Assembly (NCBI RefSeq): GCF_001612635.1
Contig: NZ_BDAV01000014.1
Coordinates: 296,302-360,301, forward strand
DNA: 64,000 bases
Origin: Nocardia africana NBRC 100379
Lineage (GTDB): Bacteria > Actinomycetota > Actinomycetes > Mycobacteriales > Mycobacteriaceae
Direction: 5' to 3'
This document shows, one piece after another, positions 52,528 to 61,610 of the stretch (position 1 is the first letter of the stretch; each line of letters opens with the position of its first letter). Below the pieces are notes generated by a model, which searched no databases, was not told the DNA's origin, and saw only the letters and a program-made list of their open reading frames with translations. The position numbers and the translations under genes are program-made.

Positions 52528-53892
52528 TTATCGCTCTCCGAGCCGCAGCGATTGCCGCACCTCCTCGGCGCGCTGTACCTCCCTGCCGTACAACAAGCCG
52601 TAGGTGAAGGCGTTCTCCCCGGCCAGGTGCGCCTGAACGCCGAGGTTGCGGACTTCGGCGCGGGCGACGACCGCGTCCTGGTGGACGCCGAGGGACTTCT
52701 GCAACTTCTTCATCCGGCGGGCCAGCTTCTTCTTGCCGGTCGCCTCGGCCGCGTAGCGGGTCCGCTTCGCGGCCTTACGCACCTCGTGCAGGCCGCGATC
52801 GGTGCCGAGCCGGCCGATGTTGTCGAACGCGCGGTCGACGCGGCGGCGGGTTTTGCGCAGCGCCTGCCGCTTCTTGCGCTTCAGCGGCAGTTGATGGCTT
52901 GTTTCGAGGCAGTCCAGCAGCGCGAAATACCGCTCGCTGTTCAGCGCCTCGAGCACGTCGGCGCGCGCCGCCGACCGGCGTGGGACGAAGGACTCCGTCA
53001 GCCGCCGGCGCACCTCGCCGATCACCAGTTCGTCCGGCAAAGCCCTGACCTCCGCGACGAGGTGATCGTGCAGAACCTCGAGGTCACGCATATCGCCGAG
53101 CACGCCGGAGAGCCACTTCAACTCGTTGCGCAGATCTCGCGAGCCCTTGAAGGCCTGCAGGATGCTGCGCAGCCGGCGTCCGGCCACCCGCATCTGGTGT
53201 ATCGAGTCGGGGCTGCGCCGCCGGATCAGGACGTCCTGCTCGAGCATCCTGTCCGCCTGCTTGCGCATGTATCCCTGCACGCCCCGCTCGGGTGGGCGCT
53301 GCACCGGGCCGACACCGAGCACCCGCAGGGCCTTCGGCGGCGCATCCGACGGCTTGCCCAGTCTCTTCTCGACACTGTCGAACACATCCGGACCACCGCC
53401 CGCCAATTCGACCTCGATCTCCTCCCACGACATCACCGACGACGACTCACCGAGCGTCTGCCCCGACACACTGTCCGCCACGACCTCGGCCGCGACGTCG
53501 CCCCGATCGTCCACCAGCCGCCACTTCCGGCGTTTCGTCCGGATATGCGCCACGGGCGCCAGCGGCCGGCCCCGGGTGATCCCCGTGAGCATGTCGGTCA
53601 GTTCCTCCGGCGCCGACTTGCCCCCGCGCCCCAGCGGCACCTGAATCTCCTCACGGGTGTCCTCCCCCAACGGCAACTTCAGATGCCACCCCGCATCGTC
53701 CCCACCGGTCCGGCGCCGAAGCGTGATCCCCTTGTGCGCCAACCGCAGATCCGCGGTGTCATGGTAGACGGCGTCGAGCACCAGCTCCTCGGTCATCGGG
53801 TCGAGAGTCATACCGGGCACATCATCGAGCGGCACCCCACCCGTGATCGGCAACTGGTACTTCCGTTCCCTTTCATTCACGTGCGTGGCCAT
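52528..53892 (-). CDS. CYTH and CHAD domain-containing protein
   Basis: A 454-residue cytoplasmic protein. The N-terminal CYTH domain (1-200) begins with the signature ERERKYQL and has the basic tunnel residues in GITLRRRTGG and WHLKLPLG, typical of triphosphate- or polyphosphate-binding enzymes. The C-terminal CHAD domain (about 210-440) is a helical bundle rich in conserved His/Arg/Lys (SIHQMRVAGRRLRSILQAF, LHEVRKAAKRTRYAAE), which binds polyphosphate. A role in polyphosphate metabolism or sensing is known for the family. It starts with ATG at 53892 and converges on pip. Confidence 0.92.
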   Translation of the reverse strand: MATHVNERERKYQLPITGGVPLDDVPGMTLDPMTEELVLDAVYHDTADLRLAHKGITLRRRTGGDDAGWHLKLPLGEDTREEIQVPLGRGGKSAPEELTDMLTGITRGRPLAPVAHIRTKRRKWRLVDDRGDVAAEVVADSVSGQTLGESSSVMSWEEIEVELAGGGPDVFDSVEKRLGKPSDAPPKALRVLGVGPVQRPPERGVQGYMRKQADRMLEQDVLIRRRSPDSIHQMRVAGRRLRSILQAFKGSRDLRNELKWLSGVLGDMRDLEVLHDHLVAEVRALPDELVIGEVRRRLTESFVPRRSAARADVLEALNSERYFALLDCLETSHQLPLKRKKRQALRKTRRRVDRAFDNIGRLGTDRGLHEVRKAAKRTRYAAEATGKKKLARRMKKLQKSLGVHQDAVVARAEVRNLGVQAHLAGENAFTYGLLYGREVQRAEEVRQSLRLGER

Positions 53893-54123
53893 ATGTTCCG
53901 GCTACCACGAATGGACGGTTTTAGTCCTGAATTCCTGGTCTACCGGCGGGAACGGTTCCCACACCGTGGCCACCCCCCGCGCCACCACCGACGGTGCGAA
54001 CACGCGGTTCATCGGATGAGGCTTCGATCGCGCCGGGACATTCCCTGGTGCCTGACCAGAGGCCGGCTCTCAGCCTCATCGGTGCCGCACAATGGGCCGA
54101 AGAACCGATCGGGAAGGGCACCG

Positions 54124-54927
54124 ATGACAACTCCATCGCTCACCTCCGAGTACGCAAGCCTGGACGCTCTTCGAACCCGCATCCGGACGCACCGGCTCTA
54201 TTCCGAGACCGACGACGACGTGAACACCTCGGTCGTCGATGCCTTGCGACTCGACGGATCCGAGTATCTAATCGATATCGGTTGCGGGACAGGCGAATTC
54301 CTCGCTCATCTGGCCGAGGGTGGGCATGTCGGTCGGTTGTGCGGACTCGATACCTCGCAGTCGGCCGCGGCGGCGGCAGCCCGGCTTCCAGGGGCGGTCG
54401 GCATCCGTGCCACGGCACAGCAGATACCTGCCCGCGACGGGACGTGGGATTGCCTCACGGCCAGGCACATGCTCTACCACCTCGACGACCCGCTCGGAGC
54501 CCTCCAGGAGTTCCGGCGGGTCATCCGCTCCGGCGGCACGGTATGTGTCGTCGTCAACCACGCCACAGCATGTGCACGGACCCGCGACCTTGTGGCCGCC
54601 GTCGCCGCCCGCTACGGATTTCGGGAGCCGCCGGGGATGCTCAACCCCACCGTCGACTCCGACACCGTGCCCGCCATGATGCGAGATGTCTTCGGCAACG
54701 CCGACGTCCGATCGTTCGACAATGCACTGGTCATCCCGGAACCCGAACCCGCGATTCGGTTCGCGGAATCGCTGTTCGCGTTCTTCGGCGTCGCACCGGC
54801 CGCACCCGGATACTCCGAAGTCCGCGCCGAGGTGGAGGCCGAGGTGCGCGGCTGGTTCGCAGCCAACCCGGGCCGGCCGTGGCGAGATCCGAAGGGGTAC
54901 ACGGTAACCACGGCCATCAGGGCGTAG
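54124..54927 (+). CDS. SAM-dependent methyltransferase (class I)
   Basis: A 267-residue methyltransferase: the SAM-binding motif I is YLIDIGCGTGEFLAHLAEGG, followed by GLDTSQSAAAAAAR, the DCLTARHMLYHLDDPLGALQEFRRVIRSGG block and a variable C-terminal domain. It resembles methyltransferase type 11/25 proteins; the substrate cannot be assigned. GGGAAGGG precedes the ATG at 54124. No biosynthetic partners surround it. Confidence 0.85.
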   Translation: MTTPSLTSEYASLDALRTRIRTHRLYSETDDDVNTSVVDALRLDGSEYLIDIGCGTGEFLAHLAEGGHVGRLCGLDTSQSAAAAAARLPGAVGIRATAQQIPARDGTWDCLTARHMLYHLDDPLGALQEFRRVIRSGGTVCVVVNHATACARTRDLVAAVAARYGFREPPGMLNPTVDSDTVPAMMRDVFGNADVRSFDNALVIPEPEPAIRFAESLFAFFGVAPAAPGYSEVRAEVEAEVRGWFAANPGRPWRDPKGYTVTTAIRA

Positions 54928-55122
54928 GCGCTTCCCGATCGGCGGCGACCGTAGTGCCGTCCCGGTCGGTCTACCGTGCCTGTTGGGTGGTGATCCGGCA
55001 ACTGGAGAACCGGAACGGCCAGTCGAGCCGCGGAGCCCCGCTCATGCGGAATCGGCGCAGCGCGGATTCATGCTGTCGCGGTTGGGATTCGGAGCTGAGC
55101 GGGCCGCGCGGGCGGCAAACGA

Positions 55123-55449
55123 TCATCCCTCGGTGAGCCGGCCGCCGACATGGACGGTGTGGCCGTAGGACCCGTCGGGCTGCTGAGCAAGGAGCGGCGG
55201 AATCCGCCGAGAGACCGCCGCGACCGGCTCGGAACGAGTGGTTTCGTCGTGCGCGTCCTTATCGCGCCACAGCTGAGTCAGCCAGATCGTGTCCGGGTCG
55301 TCGAAGGCGGTGTTGATGCTGTAGTGCAGCAGGCCGCTGCCCTCGCCGCCGGCGCGAAACCCTTCGACCAGCACAGCGATCAGCTCGTCACGCTGCCCGG
55401 GCAGGGCGGTCATTCGCCCGTAGACGCTGAACATATTCCCGCTGGACAT
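55123..55449 (-). CDS. ABM-domain (antibiotic biosynthesis monooxygenase-like) protein
   Basis: A 108-residue ferredoxin-fold protein: MFSVYGRMTALPGQRDELIAVLVEGF is the typical first strand and helix, GLLHYSINTAFDDPDTIWLTQLWRDKDAHDETTRS the second half. Such proteins act as cofactor-free quinol monooxygenases or haem-degrading enzymes; the haem-ligand pattern is not evident, so a quinol monooxygenase role is the likelier. It lies 151 nt downstream of a quinone oxidoreductase-like gene on the same strand, which fits a shared quinone theme. Confidence 0.8.
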   Translation of the reverse strand: MSSGNMFSVYGRMTALPGQRDELIAVLVEGFRAGGEGSGLLHYSINTAFDDPDTIWLTQLWRDKDAHDETTRSEPVAAVSRRIPPLLAQQPDGSYGHTVHVGGRLTEG

Positions 55450-55600
55450 ACAGTGTCGCCTTTCGCCTGCCCACCCTGCGTCGAGGCTACTCCGCGGCGG
55501 CATACGGGATGCGCTCCAAAACATGTATGCATGAGCTGGATTCGCGACGCAGGGTGGGCCGTTCCTCACGGCGTCCTCGTGACCTCGCCCTTTTCGACGC

Positions 55601-56590
55601 TCAGAGTTTGACGACGATCTTGCCGGTGTGGGTGCTGGACTCCATCAGGCGGTGGGCGTCGCGGATGCTGTCCAGGCCGTCGAAGACCGCGCCGACGTGC
55701 GGGCGGAAAACACCGTCGCGGATGCCGGAGGCGATCCAGTGGTTGATGCGTCGGCGGCCGTCGGCGGTGACCGACAATTCCATGTTGGCGTAGCCGAGGA
55801 TGCGCAACGGCCAGTTCATCGGCATGGCCATCGGGCGCTGGTCGAGCCAGCCGTAGACGACGACTGTGCCGTTATGCGCTGCGGCAGTGCTCAATTCGGC
55901 GAGGCCGGGCCCGCCCACGGCGTCGAAGATCACCTGCGCGCCGACGCCGTCGGTGATGCGGCGGGTCTCGGCCACGACGTCGGTATCGGCGGAGGCGATG
56001 ACGTGCGCGGCTCCGTTGTCGAGCAGGTATCGGCTCTTCTCGCCCGTTCGAGTCACCGCGATGGGGATGGCGCCGATGCGGGCAGCGGTCTGCAATGCGG
56101 CGATTCCGACGCCGCTCGATGCCGCGGTGATCAGGACGTGGTCGCCGGGCCGCAGGCCGCCGGTTTCGATCATGCCTCCGCATGCGGTGGAGTAGGTCAG
56201 CCAGGTGGCCGCGCCGGTGACCGCGTCGAGGCCCTCCGGGCGCGGGACGACGGACTCCACCGGCAGCACCACCCGCTCGGCGTAGACCCCGGCCGAGCTC
56301 ATCTCGATATTCGGGCCGGTCGAAACCTTGTCTCCCACAGCGAATTCGGTGACGGCGTTGCCGACCGCTTCGATCACTCCGGACGATTCGTAGCCGAGTC
56401 GGGAGCCCGGGAGCGTCGGCAGGTAGTAGTAGGTGCCGGCCCGGAACAAGGCCTCCGCCCGGTTGAGCCCGAGCGCTTCGATGCGGATGAGCACCTCCCT
56501 CGGTCCAGGGGCGGGCAGGTCGAGGTTCTCGATGGTCAAGACCTCGGGGTCACCGAGTTCGTGGAAGACGACGGTGCGTGTAGTTGTCAT
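55601..56590 (-). CDS. Quinone oxidoreductase-like MDR protein
   Basis: A 329-residue medium-chain dehydrogenase/reductase. The GroES-like part has LGLNRAEALFRAGTYYYLPTLPGSRLGYESSGVIEAVGNAV; the nucleotide site is LITAASSGVGIAALQTAARIGA. The catalytic and structural zinc cysteines are absent, which places it with NADPH:quinone oxidoreductases. The ATG at 56590 lies 7 nt after TAACGT (56598-56603 on this strand), a leaderless pattern. It is divergent from an AraC-type gene 100 nt away that probably controls it. Confidence 0.9.
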   Translation of the reverse strand: MTTTRTVVFHELGDPEVLTIENLDLPAPGPREVLIRIEALGLNRAEALFRAGTYYYLPTLPGSRLGYESSGVIEAVGNAVTEFAVGDKVSTGPNIEMSSAGVYAERVVLPVESVVPRPEGLDAVTGAATWLTYSTACGGMIETGGLRPGDHVLITAASSGVGIAALQTAARIGAIPIAVTRTGEKSRYLLDNGAAHVIASADTDVVAETRRITDGVGAQVIFDAVGGPGLAELSTAAAHNGTVVVYGWLDQRPMAMPMNWPLRILGYANMELSVTADGRRRINHWIASGIRDGVFRPHVGAVFDGLDSIRDAHRLMESSTHTGKIVVKL

Positions 56591-56690
56591 GCCACCGACG
56601 TTATGTACCAGCGGAGAGATGATCTATGCGTGAAAGTCTTGCGGAAATGTCTGTTCGTCTCGGTGCGTGGATCGCGGCTACCATGCGGAT

Positions 56691-57632
56691 ATGGGCTTGG
56701 ACGTACTCAGCGATGCCGTCGCGACGATGCGAACCGGGCGTCCGCACTCCTCGCGTCAACACAAGTCGGCCCCGTGGGGAATGCGCTTCCCCGCGTCCGA
56801 CGGCACGGGCTTCCATGTCGTCCTGGAAGGTTCGGCCTGGCTGCTCGTCGAGAACCGCGAGCCCACCCCGCTCGGCCCCGGCGATATCGTGTTTCTGCCG
56901 CACGGCCGCGGCCATGCACTGGCCAGCGATCCGGCCGCGCCGCTGCGCGCGGTGAATCCGCTCCCCGACGGATCGTGGCCCACGCCCGCGTCCGATCCGC
57001 AGGACCCCGGCGCAGCCCGTACGTTATTGCTTTGCGGCGCATACCAACTCGATCGCCGACGCGCTCATCCCTTGCTCACCGATCTGCCCGATGTCGTCCA
57101 TCTGCGCCCACGGGTCGGTGCGCACCGCTCCCTGCGCGCGGCAGTGGAGCTGCTCGGCACCGAACTCGAGGAATCACAGCCCGGTTCGGACGCGATCGTC
57201 ACCTCCCTGCTCGACACGCTGCTGCTCTACATTTTGCGCGCCTGGTGGTTGGACACCGAGGACGACGGCACCCCTCGTAACGGCTGGGCCGCCGCACTGG
57301 CCGATCGCTCCGTCGCCACCGCCCTCCGCGCCATCCACACCAGCCCGGAAAAGCCATGGACCGTAGAGGAACTCGGCGCCCTCGGTGGCCTGTCACGCGC
57401 CGCCTTCTCGCGGCGCTTCACCACCACGGTCGGCCGTTCCCCCCTCGCCTATCTGACCTGGTGGCGCATGACTCTCGCCAGCCGTCTGCTCCGCTCCGAC
57501 GACACCCCGTTGCACACCGTGGCCCAACGAGTCGGCTACACCTCCGAATTCGCCTTCGCCAAGGCTTTCAAACGCGAGTACAGCACTCCCCCGGGACGCT
57601 ATCGCGCTGCTGCACTCGGTCTTCCGCGGTGA
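56691..57632 (+). CDS. AraC-family regulator with cupin domain
   Basis: A 313-residue regulator. The N-terminal cupin (AraC_binding_2-like) includes GTGFHVVLEGSAWLLVENREPTPLGPGDIVFLPHGRGHAL. The C-terminal AraC DNA-binding domain has two HTHs: PWTVEELGALGGLSRAAFSRRFTTTVGRSPLAYLTWWRM and TPLHTVAQRVGYTSEFAFAKAFKREYSTPPGRYR. The ATG at 56691 follows TACCAT (56679-56684) by 6 nt, so the transcript is probably leaderless. It is divergent from the quinone oxidoreductase gene, the typical target of such regulators. Confidence 0.92.
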   Translation: MGLDVLSDAVATMRTGRPHSSRQHKSAPWGMRFPASDGTGFHVVLEGSAWLLVENREPTPLGPGDIVFLPHGRGHALASDPAAPLRAVNPLPDGSWPTPASDPQDPGAARTLLLCGAYQLDRRRAHPLLTDLPDVVHLRPRVGAHRSLRAAVELLGTELEESQPGSDAIVTSLLDTLLLYILRAWWLDTEDDGTPRNGWAAALADRSVATALRAIHTSPEKPWTVEELGALGGLSRAAFSRRFTTTVGRSPLAYLTWWRMTLASRLLRSDDTPLHTVAQRVGYTSEFAFAKAFKREYSTPPGRYRAAALGLPR

Positions 57633-57647
57633 GCTTCGGACGGACCG

Positions 57648-58145
57648 CTAGTCGAAACTGTCGTCCTCGGGAAGTTGCTGCGCTGCGGATCGGCGCCGAA
57701 CGAGTTTTGCGACGACTACGGCAACCGCCGCTCCGATCACACCGCCCACGACCGCGCCCAACAGACTCTGCGGCAACGAATCCGACGGCAAGGTGCGCCA
57801 CAGGAAAACGATCAGCCAGGCGGCGATCAACGGATACGTCGTGGCATAGGCGATCCGTTTGCGCCGCGGCGGAAAGCCCTTCAGCACCGTCTGCATGTCG
57901 ATGCCCCGCCGCGCGCAATAGCGGAGCAGCAGGAGCGATGTGAGGCTGGGTAACACGAAGATCAGCAGCGATACCAGAGTGGCATCCGTCGCCGCGGCGA
58001 CGATCGCGATCGCGTAGCAGCCGTACATCGTCGCGCACAGCGCCATCGTCGAGCCTCGATAGAACTCCTCGCGGGCGCGCTCGTCACCCCAGGCCGGCTC
58101 GTCTGGCGCTAGGAAGATGTCTTCGAATGCAGTGGTTTTGGCCAT
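57648..58145 (-). CDS. Membrane protein partner of an XRE regulator
   Basis: A 165-residue protein with four hydrophobic segments (around MALCATMYGCYAIAIVAAA, LVSLLIFVLPSLTSLLLL, ATTYPLIAAWLIVFLW and LGAVVGGVIGAAVAVVVAKLV) and a basic, then acidic tail. No enzyme motif is seen. Its start overlaps the end of the XRE gene by 37 bases, so the two are coupled. XRE plus small membrane protein pairs of this sort are widespread in bacteria, their function mostly unknown. Confidence 0.75.
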   Translation of the reverse strand: MAKTTAFEDIFLAPDEPAWGDERAREEFYRGSTMALCATMYGCYAIAIVAAATDATLVSLLIFVLPSLTSLLLLRYCARRGIDMQTVLKGFPPRRKRIAYATTYPLIAAWLIVFLWRTLPSDSLPQSLLGAVVGGVIGAAVAVVVAKLVRRRSAAQQLPEDDSFD

Positions 58146-58363
58146 GTCCCCTCCAGATCTTCGGTCCAGAAAATGTCTTCCACCGTCGTTCCCAGCGCAC
58201 GGGCGATCCGCAATGCGAGATAAACACTCGGCGCGTAGTCGCCTTGTTCGATCGAGATCACGGTTTGCCGGCTGACACCGACCGTCGTCGCCAACTGCGC
58301 CTGGGTCATCCGGCACTCGCGCCGCCGCCTCCGTACCGGATGCTCCTGCTGATCGCCGACCAC
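58109..58363 (-). CDS. XRE-family HTH regulator, small
   Basis: An 84-residue regulator: RRECRMTQAQLATTVGVSRQTVISIEQGDYAPSVYLALRIARALGTTVEDIF is a complete Cro/CI-type HTH of the YgzD-like short group. The GTG at 58363 is fixed by a TTGACA-18-TAACAT promoter that ends 7 nt before it, giving a leaderless message. A 17-bp palindrome covers the -35 box, consistent with autorepression. It precedes a four-helix membrane protein gene that overlaps it by 37 bases. Confidence 0.88.
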   Translation of the reverse strand: MVGDQQEHPVRRRRRECRMTQAQLATTVGVSRQTVISIEQGDYAPSVYLALRIARALGTTVEDIFWTEDLEGTWPKPLHSKTSS

Positions 58364-58370
58364 GAATCAA

Positions 58371-58400
58371 ATGTTAAGGATGTTTGACATCGGATGTCAA
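58371..58400 (-). promoter_or_regulatory. Leaderless promoter with palindromic operator over the -35 box
   Basis: On the minus strand TTGACA (58400-58395) and TAACAT (58376-58371) are 18 nt apart, and the start codon follows after 7 nt. The sequence ttgacatc-g-gatgtcaa (58384-58400) is a perfect inverted repeat around one base and includes the -35 hexamer. Confidence 0.8.
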
Positions 58401-58796
58401 GGAAACTTGTCTTTTCCGTCTCGGACCGTCCGCAGTCCGCACGACCGCGATGTCAGCTCGGATTCCGTCCGGATCCCGCTCTCGGCCCGCTACGTCGCTG
58501 TCGGCCGAACCTGCGATGGAACGCATCGTTCATGGCGCGCTTCGACGAGCGCAGAGGCGCAGGACATCGCATCCCACCGGCATCAACCTCGTGCGGTTAT
58601 GTCCGCCAGCGCCTTCGTCGATCGTGCCGACGATCGCACAGCTCCAGCCCCAGCACACCTGAGACGTCTCCCGGCAGTGTGATTTCCTGTGGCCGCACCA
58701 TCGCACGCGAGTAGGCGCGCCCGGTGTCCCTGACGGCGGTCATCGGTGGCAAGCGGACGGTGGCAGTGATCGAGTCGGCACGCCGATCCGGCCGCC
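58401..58796. other. 396-base region without a recognised gene
   Basis: Between the XRE promoter and the haloalkane dehalogenase stop codon I find no family match, RNA or terminator. A minus-strand frame around 58,600-58,800 reads as plausible peptide (it includes TAVRDTGRAYSRAMVRPQEI) but lacks a start site in context and may be a gene remnant. Confidence 0.35.
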
Positions 58797-59723
58797 TCAA
58801 GCAGGCGACTTGTCCAGTGGCGTCGCACGAACGAAGTCGACGACTACCGCAGCGAGTTCTTCGCCCTTGTCCTCCTGAAGGAAGTGCCCGGCCGAGGTGA
58901 TGGTCACCGGTGAAGGTGCCGCGGCGCCAGGGATTTTCGAGTACAGGACCTTGTCCCCGCCGCGCGTGATCGGATCCGAGTCCGAGAAAGCGCACAGAAA
59001 CGGACGCTCGAACGTCTCCAGGACTGCCCACGCCGCCCGATTCGCAGGTGCGGCGGGATCCTCCGGACTGGTCGGAACCAGGAGCGGGAACTGCCGGGCG
59101 CCCTGCTTGTAGGTATCGTCGGGGAAGGGGGCGTCGTAGGCGGCGATTACCTCGGGAGAGAGGTCGGTCCGGCAGGCGCCGTTGACGATCTTTCCGGCTC
59201 GGAAGTCGGGTGTGTCCTGGCTGAAGCGCTGCCAGGCGAGAAACGCGTCGCCGGGATGGCGGTCACCGGTCGGCAGGAACGTATTCGCGGCCACCACGCG
59301 TGCGAAACGTCCGGGATGCTCACCGACCAAGCGCAGCCCGATCAGGCCGCCCCAGTCCTGGCATACGAGGGTGATCCGGTCGAGGCCGATGGCTTCGATC
59401 GCCGCCCAGGTCCAGTCGACGTGCGCCTGATAGGTGTAGTCGGCACGGTCCGCCGGCTTGTCGCTGCGACCGAATCCGACCAGGTCGATCGCGACCGCGC
59501 GCAGGCCCGCCGCCACCAGGACCGGGATCATCCGCCGATACAGATACGACCAGGACGGCTCACCGTGCAACAGCAGCACGACCTCACCCTCGCGCGGCCC
59601 CTCGTCCAGGTAGTGCATCCGCAGTGTGGAACCGTCACCCGCCGGCACCTCGACGTAATGCGGTTCGAACGGAAAGTCCGGCAGCCCGGCGAAACGTTCG
59701 TCGGGTGTTCTCAATATCCGCAT
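58797..59723 (-). CDS. Haloalkane dehalogenase, subfamily HLD-I
   Basis: Hydrolyses carbon-halogen bonds of haloalkanes to alcohol and halide. The 308 residues start MRILRTPDERFAGLPDFPFEPHYVEV, as in mycobacterial DhmA/DmbB and DhlA. The nucleophile is Asp123 in CQDWGG, whose following Trp is a halide-stabilising residue; the acid is Asp250 in SDSDP and the base His280 in AGHFLQED. HGEPSWSYLYR carries the oxyanion hole. AAAGGGA lies upstream of the ATG. Activity toward other substrates cannot be excluded, but the Asp nucleophile with Trp is specific to the group. Confidence 0.92.
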   Translation of the reverse strand: MRILRTPDERFAGLPDFPFEPHYVEVPAGDGSTLRMHYLDEGPREGEVVLLLHGEPSWSYLYRRMIPVLVAAGLRAVAIDLVGFGRSDKPADRADYTYQAHVDWTWAAIEAIGLDRITLVCQDWGGLIGLRLVGEHPGRFARVVAANTFLPTGDRHPGDAFLAWQRFSQDTPDFRAGKIVNGACRTDLSPEVIAAYDAPFPDDTYKQGARQFPLLVPTSPEDPAAPANRAAWAVLETFERPFLCAFSDSDPITRGGDKVLYSKIPGAAAPSPVTITSAGHFLQEDKGEELAAVVVDFVRATPLDKSPA

Positions 59724-59745
59724 GGCCCAATCCCTTTCGGCGAGG

Positions 59746-60189
59746 TTAGCTGCCGTTGCTGTACACCCGAGTCGGTTCGACCAGAACCGCCGCGCGGCGT
59801 TCCGCCGCCATCACGCGGTCGTACTCGTCCCAGTCGTCGTGCTCACCACCAGCCGCTGTGAACACATCACGCAGAAGCCGGCGCAACCCCTCGGCGTCGA
59901 TCCACGGCTGCGGATCGTCGGGCCCGGCGATCTGAGCCCGCCCCTCCACCGTCGCCCACGCCCAGCCTTGCCGGAAAGTGGCGCTCACCTGCGGACGAGC
60001 CCGGAGATTCGCGAGCTTCACCTTGCCGTAGGTAACGAAGCCCAGCACCGGCTCACCCGTCGAAGGATGAGCCAACAGCCCGACGTTGACCAGCGTCGAC
60101 TGAATGGTCTCGTCGGATCTGAGCGTGGAGACGACAGCGAGCCCCTTCTCGGCGCGACCGAGTTCCACCGCCTGTTCCAGTGTGGTCAT
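59746..60189 (-). CDS. PPOX-class F420/flavin-dependent protein
   Basis: A 147-residue split-barrel flavin or F420 binder (TIGR03618-like). GLAVVSTLRSDETIQSTLVNVGLLAHPSTGEPVLGFVTYGKVKLANLRARPQVSATFRQG is the typical barrel, with Lys-Leu-x-Asn-Leu-Arg in the cofactor phosphate site, and WATVEGRAQIAGPDDP follows. Family members reduce biliverdin, menaquinones or xenobiotics. GGGAG lies 5 nt before the ATG at 60189. It is 22 nt upstream of the haloalkane dehalogenase gene on the same strand, so the two are probably cotranscribed. Confidence 0.85.
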   Translation of the reverse strand: MTTLEQAVELGRAEKGLAVVSTLRSDETIQSTLVNVGLLAHPSTGEPVLGFVTYGKVKLANLRARPQVSATFRQGWAWATVEGRAQIAGPDDPQPWIDAEGLRRLLRDVFTAAGGEHDDWDEYDRVMAAERRAAVLVEPTRVYSNGS

Positions 60190-60557
60190 CACATCTCCCG
60201 TGGTTGGGTGCTCCGATCCTCGCACGGCCCATTGTGCGCTCGGTGGGATTGCGCGGCTGTCGTCACGCAGCCGAGTCCACCGAAGGACGTCGACTTGCCC
60301 AGCTTGCGCGATTTCCCAGACGTCGGAGCCGAATTTTCCGTGCAAACCTCCACAAGAATGCGAGAAAACTCGAAAAATCGGCGAACTTTGCACGATTAGT
60401 TCACCGCAACCACAGCCCGGTCGATGATCAACCACCCGGAAGAGTGCGGGCCGCCCAGGACGCCCCGCAGTGGCGCTGACGTGGCAACAGCGGACAGCCG
60501 TCCAATCTTGCCGGGCTTACTACGCGCTGTTGCCGCGTGCGGTGATTCATCCCGAGG
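60190..60557. other. 368-base region between PPOX and desaturase genes
   Basis: Contains the probable promoter of the PPOX-haloalkane dehalogenase operon. An A-rich stretch lies around 60350-60395. I see no gene, RNA or clear terminator for the desaturase. Confidence 0.4.
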
Positions 60558-61610
60558 TCAATCGCCTGCACGCAGCGGCGCACCGACCTGATGCAGATGC
60601 CTCAGCGCCTCCCGGTACGAGGAGATCAGCCCCGTCTCGCGATACGGCACGCCGATCTCGGCACAGTAATCGCGGACGATCACCTGGGCATGCCGCAAAT
60701 TCGGAGTCGGCATGCTCGGGAACAAGTGGTGCTCGATCTGATAGTTCAGCCCGCCGAGGGCGATATCGGTGAACGCGCCACCACGCACATTGCGCGAGGT
60801 CAGCACCTGCCGGCGCAAGTAGTCGGGCCGGTCGTCTCCGGACAAGGTCGGCATGCCCTTGTGGTTCGGCGCAAAGATACACCCCATGTAGAGACCGAAC
60901 AGCGCCTGGTGCACGGCGAAAAACGCAAAAGCCTTGTCGGCAGGCAGGATTGCGAGCAGGACGCCCAGATATCCAGCGAAATGGCCGAAGAGCAGCGCCC
61001 CCTCCAACACCCGATGCCTGACCGCCCGGTTCCGAAGCGCACGGACCCCGGCCACATGCAAATTCAGCCCCTCCAACATCAACAGCGGGAAGAACAGAAA
61101 CGCCTGCGCCCGCCCGATCAGCCGAGGCAACCCACGACTGCCCCGCGCCTGCCGCTGCGACCAAACCAGCACGTCCGGCGCGACATCGGGATCGAGCTCC
61201 TCATGATTCGGATTGGCGTGATGCCGAGTGTGCTTGTCCTGCCACCACCCATACCCCAGCCCGATACCCGCATTCCCGACGATCCGCCCCATGATCTCGG
61301 TCGGCCGCCGAAGCCGAAAGACCTGCCGGTGCGCGACATCGTGCATGACAAGCGCGACCTGAGCGAATGTGACGGCCATGAACGCCGCGATCACAAGCGT
61401 CCACCACGAGTCGCCGACGAGAACGAACACCACCCAGCCGGCGACGAACGCGCCCCCGACGAGGCTGAGCCGGATGGCGTAGTAGGCGGGTCGGCGGTCC
61501 ATCAAGCCCGCGTCGGAGATACGACGAAGTAGTCGGGCGTAATCGCCGTCAGCGCCGGCGCGCCGCGATGATCGTGGGGATGAGTCGGTAACCAAAGCCG
61601 GTGTCGTCAT
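60558..61610 (-). CDS. Fatty acid desaturase (membrane di-iron)
   Basis: A 350-residue membrane desaturase with the three histidine boxes: HDVAH (His90, His94), HTRHH (His127, His130, His131) and QIEHH (His294, His295). The Gln-Ile-Glu-His-His box and the HxxNPNHEELDPD segment resemble DesA3/linoleoyl-CoA-type acyl-CoA desaturases. Four membrane segments lie in pairs before and after the second box. AGGAAG precedes the ATG at 61610; upstream frame is rejected. Tandem TCGATATCGA palindromes sit 42-66 nt upstream and probably bind a TetR-type lipid regulator. Confidence 0.92.
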   Translation of the reverse strand: MTTPALVTDSSPRSSRRAGADGDYARLLRRISDAGLMDRRPAYYAIRLSLVGGAFVAGWVVFVLVGDSWWTLVIAAFMAVTFAQVALVMHDVAHRQVFRLRRPTEIMGRIVGNAGIGLGYGWWQDKHTRHHANPNHEELDPDVAPDVLVWSQRQARGSRGLPRLIGRAQAFLFFPLLMLEGLNLHVAGVRALRNRAVRHRVLEGALLFGHFAGYLGVLLAILPADKAFAFFAVHQALFGLYMGCIFAPNHKGMPTLSGDDRPDYLRRQVLTSRNVRGGAFTDIALGGLNYQIEHHLFPSMPTPNLRHAQVIVRDYCAEIGVPYRETGLISSYREALRHLHQVGAPLRAGD

